In this document: positions 1-9,442 of the stretch, in pieces
How the letters are laid out: each line of letters begins with the position of its first letter
Position numbering within the stretch: the stretch's first letter is position 1
Assembly (NCBI GenBank): GCA_943735955.1
Contig: OX030968.1
Location: forward strand, 1,568,747-1,632,746
Direction: 5' to 3'
DNA from: Piscicola geometra
Taxonomy: Eukaryota > Annelida > Clitellata > Hirudinida > Piscicolidae
DNA: 64,000 nucleotides
The notes under the pieces: generated by a model
What the model was told of the DNA's origin: nothing
Seen by the model: only the letters and a program-made list of their open reading frames with translations
The model's database searches: none
Program-made: the position numbers and the translations under genes

Positions 1-2
1 TG

Positions 3-233
3 AACCTGACGACAAGACGACAAACCGTCGACTCAACTGAACTCGACGCTTCCAATCCTTCCCACGAACCCTATTGGCTCCTCATGTGCGCCCATTTGTG
101 CCAAAAAGATGATAAATGCCTCAACTTTCAGTTTTGGAACAAGCTCACCTGCAGTTTATACTACACCTATCCTTTCAAAATCACTGAAATTACAAATTGC
201 CAGAGCTGGGACGTTAGTTCTAAATACTTTTGA
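3..233 (+). CDS. 3' exon of a PAN/apple-like domain protein (5' end outside window)
   Basis: The frame is open from the left edge to a TGA at 231-233 (76 residues visible). The residues read MCAHLCQKDDKCLNFQFW, then a Cys in LTCSLYY and a last Cys in ITNCQSW. This Cys spacing (C-x3-C-x5-C ... C ... C) and the aromatic core are typical of PAN/apple modules, which bind protein or sugar on secreted proteins. The first exon of the fibrinogen gene at 3604 carries a similar module. The stop codon follows the module directly. I cannot tell whether more domains lie upstream, or whether this exon once belonged with the FTP lectin exons at 599. Family call inferred from motif only. Confidence 0.6.
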   Translation, partial: NLTTRRQTVDSTELDASNPSHEPYWLLMCAHLCQKDDKCLNFQFWNKLTCSLYYTYPFKITEITNCQSWDVSSKYF

Positions 234-598
234 CTATTTTAATAATCATTTTATAAATAGCCTTGAATAAAATTAATGTTTTTTGACTTTTCATTCACTT
301 CATTTTCATTCACTTCATTTTGCAATTTTCTAATAGAAAACCTTCCATGATTGCATTAACACGATAAAAACATATGTAAAGGGGAAAAACTAAACAATGC
401 TTTCATTGAAACGGCAAACTTCACTTTATCGACTTTTAAATGCACACATTTTTTAAAGGTCTTTCAGAATGAAGAAAAGCTTAAAGGTGAGTTGAATTCT
501 AAACAATGCCAAAATTGATTGACTCCACACACACCGTGAAACCCCAAAAATACACCTATTCCAACCATCACCATCACAGCAGCTGCAAACAACCACAG

Positions 599-1491
599 CG
601 ACAATGTCGCTTTGATGAAGCGAACGTGCATGACCAGGACGTATTCGAGCAGTGCTTCTGGCAGCATGTCCTCCTGGAAGGCTGTGGACGGCTCTTTGAA
701 TGCGCAGGGAGACAGGGGTGATTGTGCCGTCAACGCCTTCATGCAACCCAATTGGTTCTCTGTCGACCTTGGCTGTGTCTTGAACGTCAGGATAGTTTCT
801 GTTCTCACCCGGGAAGAAGACTATTATGGTTGGTGGCAAGGTAATTGATTCTAATGCGTTTACCGTAAAACACCATGTATAAGACGCACTTTTTAAATTA
901 TAAAATTCACTTTCACGCTTCTCACTTTTAGGGCGCGATTCATAAGAGGTTCTTTCACTAAAAAAAATTTTTTTTTAATTTTCAAAGATTGAATTTTGAG
1001 AGTAATTCATTCAAAAAAGTAGAATTTTAGTTGCGTTTTAAGACATTAAAGTGTAGTGTGGCACACAGCACGCAGGTACAATGGCCTTGCTGCAGGAGTG
1101 AGTCTGAAGAAGTGGCCTGAGCTGAAAAAGACCTCTTACAACTTCGACATTTGTGGGTATTTTGATTATGAGGTAGCTCCTGGAACGTGGTTCAAAATAA
1201 TTTGTCAGTCTGCCGTTCTCTACGGAAGGTACTTTCATTTGCCTGCGTCTTAAGCGATATAACCCTTACATTGTAACAACATAAAAAGATCGATGATTAA
1301 AACACATAAATAAAAATATATAAATATAAATAAATATATAAAAATAAACATAAACCGAAACATAATTATTTTCCATTTTCATCACTCCAACAAATCTATG
1401 CAAACATTCCCACAGAACAGTGATCTTGCAGGCTGGCTATTCAGGCGAGATGTGTTTGTGTGAGGTGAGTGTGTCCACCAGATTGACCTGA
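599..1491 (+). CDS. Fucolectin/tachylectin-4/pentraxin-type (FTP, F5/8C-like) lectin, three exons seen
   Basis: Exons are 599-840, 1057-1228 and 1416-1491, all with AG acceptors and GT donors in matching phase (phase 1 at 840/1057, phase 2 at 1228/1416). The product begins DNVALMKRT, continues SSSASGSMSSWKAVDGSL (the family's SS-x-A-x-x-AVDG motif), then NWFSVDLGC and VLTREEDYY, and closes with GRTVILQAG and EMCLCEVSV before TGA. This is the full conserved path of FTP fucose-binding lectins; the Arg in VLTRE and the RRYNGL segment sit where the family has its sugar- and calcium-binding loop. Exon 599 starts in phase 2, so an upstream exon, probably with a signal peptide, is missing; I found no convincing one between 234 and 598. 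It may instead be the C-terminal part of a larger PAN-FTP gene that includes the exon at the window edge. Confidence 0.75.
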
Positions 1492-3603
1492 ATTGGGTGC
1501 AGACACAACCACCATTATGAAACATCTACTGAATGCAAAATGTTTGCAATTTCAATTTTAAAATAAATTCTAAAGAATGAGAAATGTTTGCAATTTCCCT
1601 AATGAAATAAATTCTAAAGATTGTAAAATGTTTGCAATTTTAAATGTTTTATTGATTTTTCTACTTGAATAGTCGCACGAAAACTTTAAACACCTTTTCC
1701 ATTCTCTTAATTCACATTTTCTCCGCTTTCTGCATCTTTAAAGCTTGTCACTTTTTGCTGTTTGCAAATACTTTTTGATTTAAAATTATTGTGTTACATT
1801 GAAAAATCGATTTAAAAAAAATAAATTGCGTCCTTTAACGACTGGGTTTACATTTCACACCACCACAAACTGTACAATTCCTTCCCGCCATTCAACCAAG
1901 AATAGAAAACCGTCAATTGTTTGCACTCTAAAGTTTATTTCGTGTTGTTTTCTTTTGTGGAATCATCATCATTATCAGTACTACGATCTTTCACTCCTAT
2001 TCAATTGTTTAAACAATTGCATTCATTATTGAAACGTTTTCTAGAACAACGTAAACGTAACAGAGCAACAAGGGAAATTCGACTTCATTGTTATTTTTAA
2101 GCATGAAATAACAAGTGAATCAAATATTCTGAATGGTGGTGCACCGAGAATTGAAAAGGCTCGAAAGTGTGTAAAATTTTTTTGATGAATTTACGATCCG
2201 ACCAGCTCAAGGAGCTCCTGGGCGCATCATGGTCATTTTCTACTATTAAAGTGTCTAACACACAAAAGTAATTTCTTCGGACAAGCAAAAACTGGGAAAA
2301 AATAAAGAAAAAAAATAAAAAAACTTTATTTCCATTTTTTGAAATTATGATTTTATGCCCTGGTGTGATACTACCCATTCATGCTATTTGTCATTCATTC
2401 ATCTGCATATTAGACTTAAATACACACAAAACATTTATGATTAATTTTCATGATTCAACTATTCGTGAAGTAACCAAGAAGTCGTATTTGCTCAGAATCA
2501 ACCTTGTGGGGGTGGTGTGCTTGTTGAGTTTGACGATTAGCGAGCTTTTTAAGGCATTAAATCATTATCAAACTTTTTAAAAACTAAAATACTTTCAGTA
2601 TCGGTGCAAAATTTATTCATAGGTATGTTTTTTAAATAAAAAAAGCAAAGGAAATTATAATATAGAAGAATAAAATACTTGACAAAAGTTGAAAGACTTT
2701 TCTGAAGCATCGATGTGCTATGGTGACTGCGCCTTGAGACGAAGGCATTTGGAGATTCCATCACTGAACTGGAAATCCGTGTACAACTGATGCCAATATC
2801 AGATGAAAAGAACAAATTCTATATGAGCAGTGAACTCCACATACAATTCATAGTCGCTCATTCAAACGAAATTTAATTTTTTCAAAGAGAAACAATAAAA
2901 AATCTCTAAAAATGTAAACGTTGAAGAGTTCTTCAGAATGGGGATCGAACCATTTTCATCAGGAAGTGTTCTACTGCGAGAGAATACGAAATTGGCATGA
3001 AACTGACATTTGTTAGATGAAAATAAATAATTTCTCAAAGAAACCCCAGCCTTTTATAGATTTTTAGCTTAACGATAAAATTTTTCTTTTGAGTGATGAA
3101 GGCGTTGGTTCTGAAGTAGGCAAAAAGATGAAGGTTTTATCATAATGTTGAAGTCAAACCAAAGAGAAGAGTGGAAATATTGGAATTTTGCAAGCAGTGA
3201 GACCATATAACTGATTATTTCGTAGCTAGATAAAGATTAATTTTTAGCCTCCATTTCATTCTAATTTTAAACTAAATCTCATGGTTTTCGTAAATTCTTG
3301 TTTAATTGTTGGTCTCCGTTACCACGGGTAATGTCATTGTTGGAGATTTCTTTTGTGTCAAACTGAGCAGCTTAAAAGCTTTTAAGTTTATGGTAAAAAG
3401 TATTGATCTTAGCTTTGATATTTTAAATATAAAAAATCTATAAATAAGCGTTAATGGATCTTTTCTAGATGAGCTGAATAGAAAGCACTTGTTTGTTAAC
3501 GTTTGTGCTTGACGTTTTTTGTTTTTTATCACAAATATAAACAAAGCAGCGAAATTTTTGAAGCTTTTATATGCCTTCAATGACAATTAACAACTGTATA
3601 TAA
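1492..3603. other. Intergenic DNA, no gene recognised
   Basis: AT-rich DNA between the FTP lectin and the fibrinogen gene. About 1540-1645 holds three imperfect copies of a unit containing AAATGTTTGCAATTT and AAATAAATTCTAAAGA. No exon with a family motif and matching splice phase was found. The short open frames here have no domain signature. Confidence 0.6.
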
Positions 3604-6600
3604 ATGAAAAAATCAAAGCTTCAAAATTTATTTTTCAAAATGTTTTTTGTGCGCTGCTTTTTGCCTGTAGTCTTTAGCCTGTCTGTCTTCTCTTTCGGCA
3701 CCCCCGTATACAAACGTTGTTTGTCGCACGATGAGGGTGCCAATAGTTTTTGTCGCTTCCACGAAGAAGCCATTGTCGAAGTGGCCAGCAAGTACTCAAA
3801 AGCCGTGGAATGTTCCATTTTGTGTGAACTTCTCAATTTCAGAAGCCTCCCACACCCTTCACAGAAACCAGAGAATTTCGACACTTTTTTTTCTCAAGTC
3901 AGCAAAAAGTACTCTCTTGTAAACATAAGCGTTGACAAGATGGATCAGAGAAAGTTGATAAAGATATCCTACGAGGAACTGTACGCGTGGTTGTCTGAAT
4001 ACCCTCCACTTTCCAATAATGACTCCCTGGGTGTATTTGAAGTTTGCTCTGGTTTCAATTTTTTCAACGACTCGGGCGTTTGTCAGCTTTTCCCACCTAC
4101 TACGCAAACGTCGAATTTCACATTCGGCACCGGCCCGTGCACTTACTACCGAGTAAGTTTTTTTAAATTTTAGATTTTAAATTATGTCTTTTAATTTTTT
4201 CATAATTCCAGAAACTAAGCTACAGCACCTGCCCGACGAAGACTTGTAAGAGCCACTATGGTCTTTCTAATAAGCATTTAAGTTTTAATCACACTACGCA
4301 AAAAGAACTTTTCTTTCTTCAAGTTAATTTAGACATTAAACTAAATTCATTAAAAATTAAAGTTTGTTAAGATTTTAAAAAGAAAATTTTTCGTTTTACA
4401 GACCAAGAAGACTGCAATGATGTTCCAGGGGTTGATGAGACAGACAATGGAATTTACTGGATCGAAATCAACAATTTGCTCTACCCCATTTACTGTGTCT
4501 TCACTTCAGGCCAAAAGTATACAGTGAGTTAACAATTTTTAAGAATTTTAAAATCATGAACGTACTTGTAACTTGGTTTTTTTGGATGCTCTCGCTTCTA
4601 GACCCCCGCCTTCATACAAACATATACTCATATAGTTTGATTGGCCCAGCGTTGATTAGTATGCATGCATTTGATTGGTCCACCAAACATAAAATGCACA
4701 TACACACAAGCACACATCCATAACAATTATTGAAGACAAGTTTCCAATGTTTAAATAGCTGTATGGTAATGCTAATAGGCAAAATAAAATAATTTAAATT
4801 TTGCCTATGACATTTAGTGCTCTGACCAATATTATGCAACAACTTTTTTATTGAAAAATTTCACATATTATTTTTTAATTTATTTAAATGTTTTACTAGT
4901 AATATGATGAAAAATATATTATTAAATTGAAATATTCTATTTTGCCTGTTAGCATTACCGTTTTTTACCAGACAGCTATTTCCAAACTTCTGCTGACTCA
5001 CGAATTTGACTGAAAATGAATCTTGCTATTATTGACTCTTACGACAAAGAGATGTCAGTTGCTTTTCTGCAAAATCAAGGAATTCTTCATCAAGAACGTT
5101 TGTGTGATAAAAGCCACCAGATGATCCTCTCAGTTTCAAAAGGTGTCTGGAGGTGTCGAAAAAAAGAATGCAATAAAGAGATAAGCATCCGAAAAGGAAC
5201 CTGGTTAGAAAAGACTAGGTTAGAATTTAAAGTAATAATAAAATTAATTTACTGCTGGTCTATAAACCAGCTCACAACGAAATTCTGCAAAGAAGAAATA
5301 GGCATAAACCACTGCACTGCTGCTGACTGGAGACGAAATCTTCGCGAAGTCTGTGCTTGGCGACTACTAACTACACCAACGATTGTCGGCGGGCCTGGTC
5401 TTCATGTCGAGATCGATGAGACGCTCTTTGCTCGACGTAAGAACCACAAAGGGCGGGTTCTTCCTCAGCAATGGATATTCGGAGGGATCTGCAGGGAAAC
5501 GAAAGAGGCCTTCATGTATGCAGTGCCTGATCGAACGGCCACCACCCTGCTGAAGACGATCGAGGCCTGCATCGCTCCAGGCTCAATTATCCTCTCTGAT
5601 ATGTGGAAATCATATCAGGGAATTGAAGGGCTACTAGGAATGTCATACACTCATCTCACTGTCAACCACAGCACCAACTTTGTTGACCCCGTCACAGCAG
5701 CTCATACCCAGACGGTTGAAAGTCTATGGGGGCAGCTGAAGCAGCAGAAAAAGCTGGAAAAGGGGGTTGCGAGAACCCATATCGACAATTATTTGGTAGA
5801 GTTCTTGTGGAAGCACAAGAACAAAAAAAACAACTTATTTTTCACCATTTTAAACGATATTAGCAAATTTGCCCTTGAGTAATATTCTAATTTTACGGTT
5901 CACATAATATTTTTACATTTTTGTCTTTAACATTTTGAGTTTAATAAAGTGGTGAAAACTTAATTTTTGAAATTTTAAACTTAATTGAAGGTAATAAAAA
6001 CCTATTATTAAGTATTTCACGTAAAAGATAGTGCATCAATTGTTTTTATTCTCGAAAACCATCCCACTGAGAAAGTATGTTCCTTCCTTATTGAACAAGG
6101 CTTATTCATTCTCACTCATTCAACAACAACAAAATACAAAGGGCTAGAAGAAAGTTGAGCTAAAGAAAACCAAGCACATTCCATGTGCACCAGCAGAAGC
6201 AAGAGATCAGTCAAGAGAATGGAGCAGCCTATGACCTGTTGGGTTTTGAAGTGACTTGCCCACTAATAGTGAAATAGGTCTTTTTTCAACATTATGACAC
6301 TGTTCTATAATATTTTCAAACCCATTATCAACTTAATTTAACCACCTATTTTGTATCATGGTAGCTGACATTGATAAAAAGAAGATTTAAAATAAAACAT
6401 GTCAGGACTATCCAAGAAGAAATATTCTGACTGCTGATAGGCAAAAGAAAATAATTTAAAATTATGAAACATTTACCCACGTATTATTAGTAAAACATGC
6501 TGATGACTTTTAGTCCTCTGACCAATATTATGCCAACATTTTTTTAGTGAACAATTTCACATAATATTTTTACATTTTTAACGTATCTAGTTTAATAAAG

Positions 6601-8119
6601 TGGTAAAAAATTAATTTTTAAACGACTGTGAACAGATTTGAATTTGTTAAAGCTGCAAAGGATATGCTGCAAATTAGAGCAATAAATCATTTCGATGAAA
6701 TTTTTTCGACTTTGATTGTTTCTATCTTTTTCATTCAGGTCATAATAATATTCTAGAAGTAAATAAGCCATAATTCTTGTTCATTTTACGATATATCTCG
6801 TATCAAATAGTTGCCGAAAGATTAAAAAAATATGGCCGCCTTTATTTATCATTATTTTCATGTCTTTCATACATCAGCTGATATTAGTAAATAAACAGTG
6901 CCGTTAGCTATAAAATGTTAATCTTAAAGCTGCGTAATATATGTTTTAGTCATGTTTTTACACAAGTAGTGACCAATCAAAGCCATGCATATATTAACGC
7001 TGGGCCAATCAAACTACTTATAAATGTATGGGTATATGTTTGTATGAAGGCGGGGGTTATAAAGCGAGAACAACCGTTTTTTTTTATAAACTTTCTAGAT
7101 TTTAGCTGTTCCCCATTGGTAATAAAAAGTGAAACTCTTTGTTGGGAAGAACATTTTGAAAGTTTAATTGAGAATAAATAACGAGTTTTATACATTGTGC
7201 CATCATGGTACCTAAATAAACTTTGAATAAACTATTTGGAAAACAATGTGAAGGTGTTTCAGAGGCGGGTGAGTGCAGAAGTAGATTTCAACAGGAATTG
7301 GCAGTCCTACAAGATGGGCTTTGGGAACCTGAAAGGAAGTTTCTGGTTTGGTACGTGAAGATGGTCCCGAAAAAAGAATGAAAAAGATAAAAATAGCGCA
7401 TACTCTGGCTTCATCTTTATCAACTTAAATTGATATATGACCCATTGAAACAATTTAACTATTAAAAATATAAATAATAAATAATGTATCTCACAAAAGA
7501 ATCCTTCGCAGTCAATACACCAAAATGTAGGTAACGAGTTGTTGTACAACCTGACGTCATCGAGGAGCTACACGATGAGGGTGTACATCGAGACGTTTGA
7601 TGGCAAGTCGGCTTACCAAGACCACAGCGACTTTCTTCTGCAGTCTGAGGCCAAAAACTACTCCGTCAGCTACAACCACACGCAAGGAACCGCTGGTGTG
7701 ACCGGAGATTACGTTCTTGATTTTTTATTAAGTTTTTTTGTCTTATTTTGTTTCATATTCAACTATAAAAATATTTGAATTTGAAAAAGTTATTTCATTG
7801 GGAGAAAAAAACAAATTAAATACGAAATTGTAAGAAGACAATTCTCGTCTGGCATTAATTTGACTTTACAGGCGAAGGCATCCACACGAACCGGTCTTTT
7901 TCGACTCCGGACAGGGACAACGACCTGAGCGCGTGGTCGTGTGCGAGCAGATACAAGTCTGGTTGGTGGTTCAAGTACTGCCACATAGGCCTTTTGAACG
8001 GCTTGTACCTCACTCCTGAAGCTATATATCCTTCCTACGACATGTCTATAAATTGGCCGAGTTTCAAGGGCTTGAATGTGTCGCTGAGGTATTCTCTCAT
8101 GATGTTGAGGAGGGGCTAA
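3604..8119 (+). CDS. Secreted PAN plus fibrinogen-related (FReD) lectin, six exons, apparently complete
   Basis: Exons: 3604-4152, 4212-4245, 4402-4523, 7254-7350, 7531-7695 and 7872-8119; every junction has GT/AG and the phases match (0, 1, 0, 1, 1). Exon 1 starts with a hydrophobic leader (ATG 3604, or 3640 which gives [19 protein letters not shown]), then a PAN-like module ([11 protein letters not shown] ... [10 protein letters not shown] ... GPCTYYR). Exon 3 opens the fibrinogen domain ([21 protein letters not shown]). It continues [36 protein letters not shown], then the calcium site STPDRDND and [19 protein letters not shown], and ends [12 protein letters not shown]. All landmarks of the fibrinogen C-terminal fold are in order. 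Such proteins act outside the cell as pattern-recognition or clotting lectins; that role is inferred. Intron 3 carries the Merlin transposon at 4584-7075. Confidence 0.88.
4584..7075 (+). mobile_element. Merlin-superfamily DNA transposon, full length, in an intron of the fibrinogen gene
   Basis: Terminal inverted repeats start GGATGCTCTCGCTTCTAGAC on the left and match the reverse complement of the right end (GCGGGGGTTATAAAGCGAG region, 7050-7068). Both lead into the shared CCCCGCCTTCATACAAACAT, and further in TTTGATTGGCCCAGCGTT and the mirrored TTTGATTGGTC. The element is flanked on both sides by the 8-bp duplication GTTTTTTT, the length known for Merlin. The outer 25 bp of each TIR have diverged from those of the second copy at 54098, so this insertion is not recent. 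It encodes the transposase at 5016-5882. Confidence 0.88.
5016..5882 (+). CDS. Merlin transposase (IS1016/ISXO2-like DDE), open frame
   Basis: An uninterrupted 288-residue frame. Near the N-terminus a zinc-ribbon-like set (Cys30, His34, Cys47, Cys52) precedes a helical DNA-binding part. The catalytic core follows: Asp134 in [17 protein letters not shown], Asp195 in [12 protein letters not shown] and Glu235 in [12 protein letters not shown]. These are the three acidic residues of the DDE triad in the IS1016/ISXO2-like family, which is the transposase of eukaryotic Merlin elements. Cut-and-paste transposition through the element's own TIRs is the expected role. The intact triad and lack of stops mean that the enzyme could still be functional, though the TIR ends are mutated. 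The frame lies inside a host intron on the host sense strand. Confidence 0.92.
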   Translation: MNLAIIDSYDKEMSVAFLQNQGILHQERLCDKSHQMILSVSKGVWRCRKKECNKEISIRKGTWLEKTRLEFKVIIKLIYCWSINQLTTKFCKEEIGINHCTAADWRRNLREVCAWRLLTTPTIVGGPGLHVEIDETLFARRKNHKGRVLPQQWIFGGICRETKEAFMYAVPDRTATTLLKTIEACIAPGSIILSDMWKSYQGIEGLLGMSYTHLTVNHSTNFVDPVTAAHTQTVESLWGQLKQQKKLEKGVARTHIDNYLVEFLWKHKNKKNNLFFTILNDISKFALE

Positions 8120-9031
8120 GAGAATTTATTGTCCTTCTGAAACAACGAAAAAGAGTCAGTTAACTTTAAAAAGTGAAATAGATTATAAATGTGTATATAA
8201 CAATTAGAATTTTGAAATGCAAAAATATGTGACACATATACAGAACCTTTGAAGAATTTTAAACTTAGAATTTTGAATGAATGGAGAAAGAAGGAACAAA
8301 CGATATTCAAGGAATTAAGGCTTCTTAGCTGATGAATCGAACGCTGAATGATTTTAATGGTGAACTCTGGGTAGGCTGTTAGGCGATGAAAGTTCGAATT
8401 TTTCACAATTAATTTTTAATTCATCTCGTTTGTTATCATGCAATTAAAAATGCTACTTGAAGAGTTTTTATTAAACAAGTTGTGAAGAGGCGCGTGTATT
8501 TCAACTTATTAATAAATTAGTAAATATTTTTGTCCCTTAAGTTTGATTGAAACAATTGAAACTGTTTTAAAAAATCTCTACTTATAGAATTTTTTTTCTC
8601 GTAGAACACAAACCATATTTGAGCCAAATCCTCATGAAAAATCAGACAATTTGTTATAAAATTAAAAAATATATAAATGAATCCTTTCGATGAAAAAACT
8701 ATAAGTAAAATAAAAATTTTAAAATTAATGAAGCTGAGAACTCGGTTTGCATATAGAAAGCAATTGAAAATCGAAATAATGTTTCACACATGGAGCATTG
8801 TTGACCCAACGAAGAATAATGCAGGGCTCAAAAAGTGGCTTGAAGCTTGTTTGGGTTATACGCCCCTACAATAATGCTTGTTCTTATATTAATCCCCTCC
8901 AATCAATGAATAAATATTTTTTTTATTTACTCATCTTTTTGTTTCATTTGTCTATTGTTATCTCAATACTCTATAAATACACAATATATATTTTATGCGA
9001 AAGCTAACTCCTTTTTCCGATTTGTGTTTCA
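8120..9031 (+). other. 5' flank of cysteine-rich gene A, shared with two other copies; old SINE tail
   Basis: About 8690-9010 is repeated at about 15410-15695 (same strand) and about 57120-57415 (opposite strand), each time just upstream of a copy of the cysteine-rich gene's signal-peptide exon. The part GGGTTATACGCCCCTACAAT with CAATAATGCTTGTTC (about 8850-8885) matches the 3' body of the tRNA-derived SINE at 60176, so an ancient SINE was duplicated with the gene. About 8120-8650 holds nothing recognisable. Confidence 0.6.
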
Positions 9032-9396
9032 GATATAACATTATTAAGTTGACCAATAAGATATAACATTATTAAGTTGACTAATAAGATATAACATTAT
9101 TAAGTTGACCAATAAGATATAACATTATTAAGTTGACCAATAAGATATAACATAATTAAATTGACCAATAAGATATAACATTATTAAGTTGACTAATAAG
9201 ATATAACATTATTAAGTTGACCAATAAGATATAACATTATTAAGTTGACCAATAAGATATAACATAATTAAATTGACCAATAAGATATAACATTATTAAG
9301 TTGACCAATAAGATATAACATTATTAAGTTGACCAATAAGATATAACATTATTAAGTTGACCAATAAGATATAACATTTTAAGTTGACCAATAAGA
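9032..9396 (+). repeat. 28-bp minisatellite, about 13 units, directly upstream of gene A
   Basis: The unit is GATATAACATTATTAAGTTG followed by ACCAATAA, repeated with few changes up to about 47 bp before the ATG of gene A. Every unit carries one CCAAT box and an AT-rich TATAA-like string, so the array could act as a multiplied promoter element. It is absent from the flanks of copies A' (15.7 kb) and B (57.1 kb). Confidence 0.9.
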
Positions 9397-9442
9397 GTAT
9401 ATTTTTTTGACTTAATTGGAAATTTTTTGGTTTCTTTAAATT

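Noticed and set aside
2930..3010. GGTTCGATCCC (reverse strand) resembling a tRNA B-box
   Set aside because: No A-box at the right distance and no cloverleaf; chance or an unrecognisable SINE remnant.
3621..4107. Minus-strand frames under the fibrinogen gene's first exon
   Set aside because: Shadow frames opposite a well supported exon.
9032..9396. Possible CRISPR-like array
   Set aside because: Direct tandem 28-bp units without spacers in an animal genome; a minisatellite.
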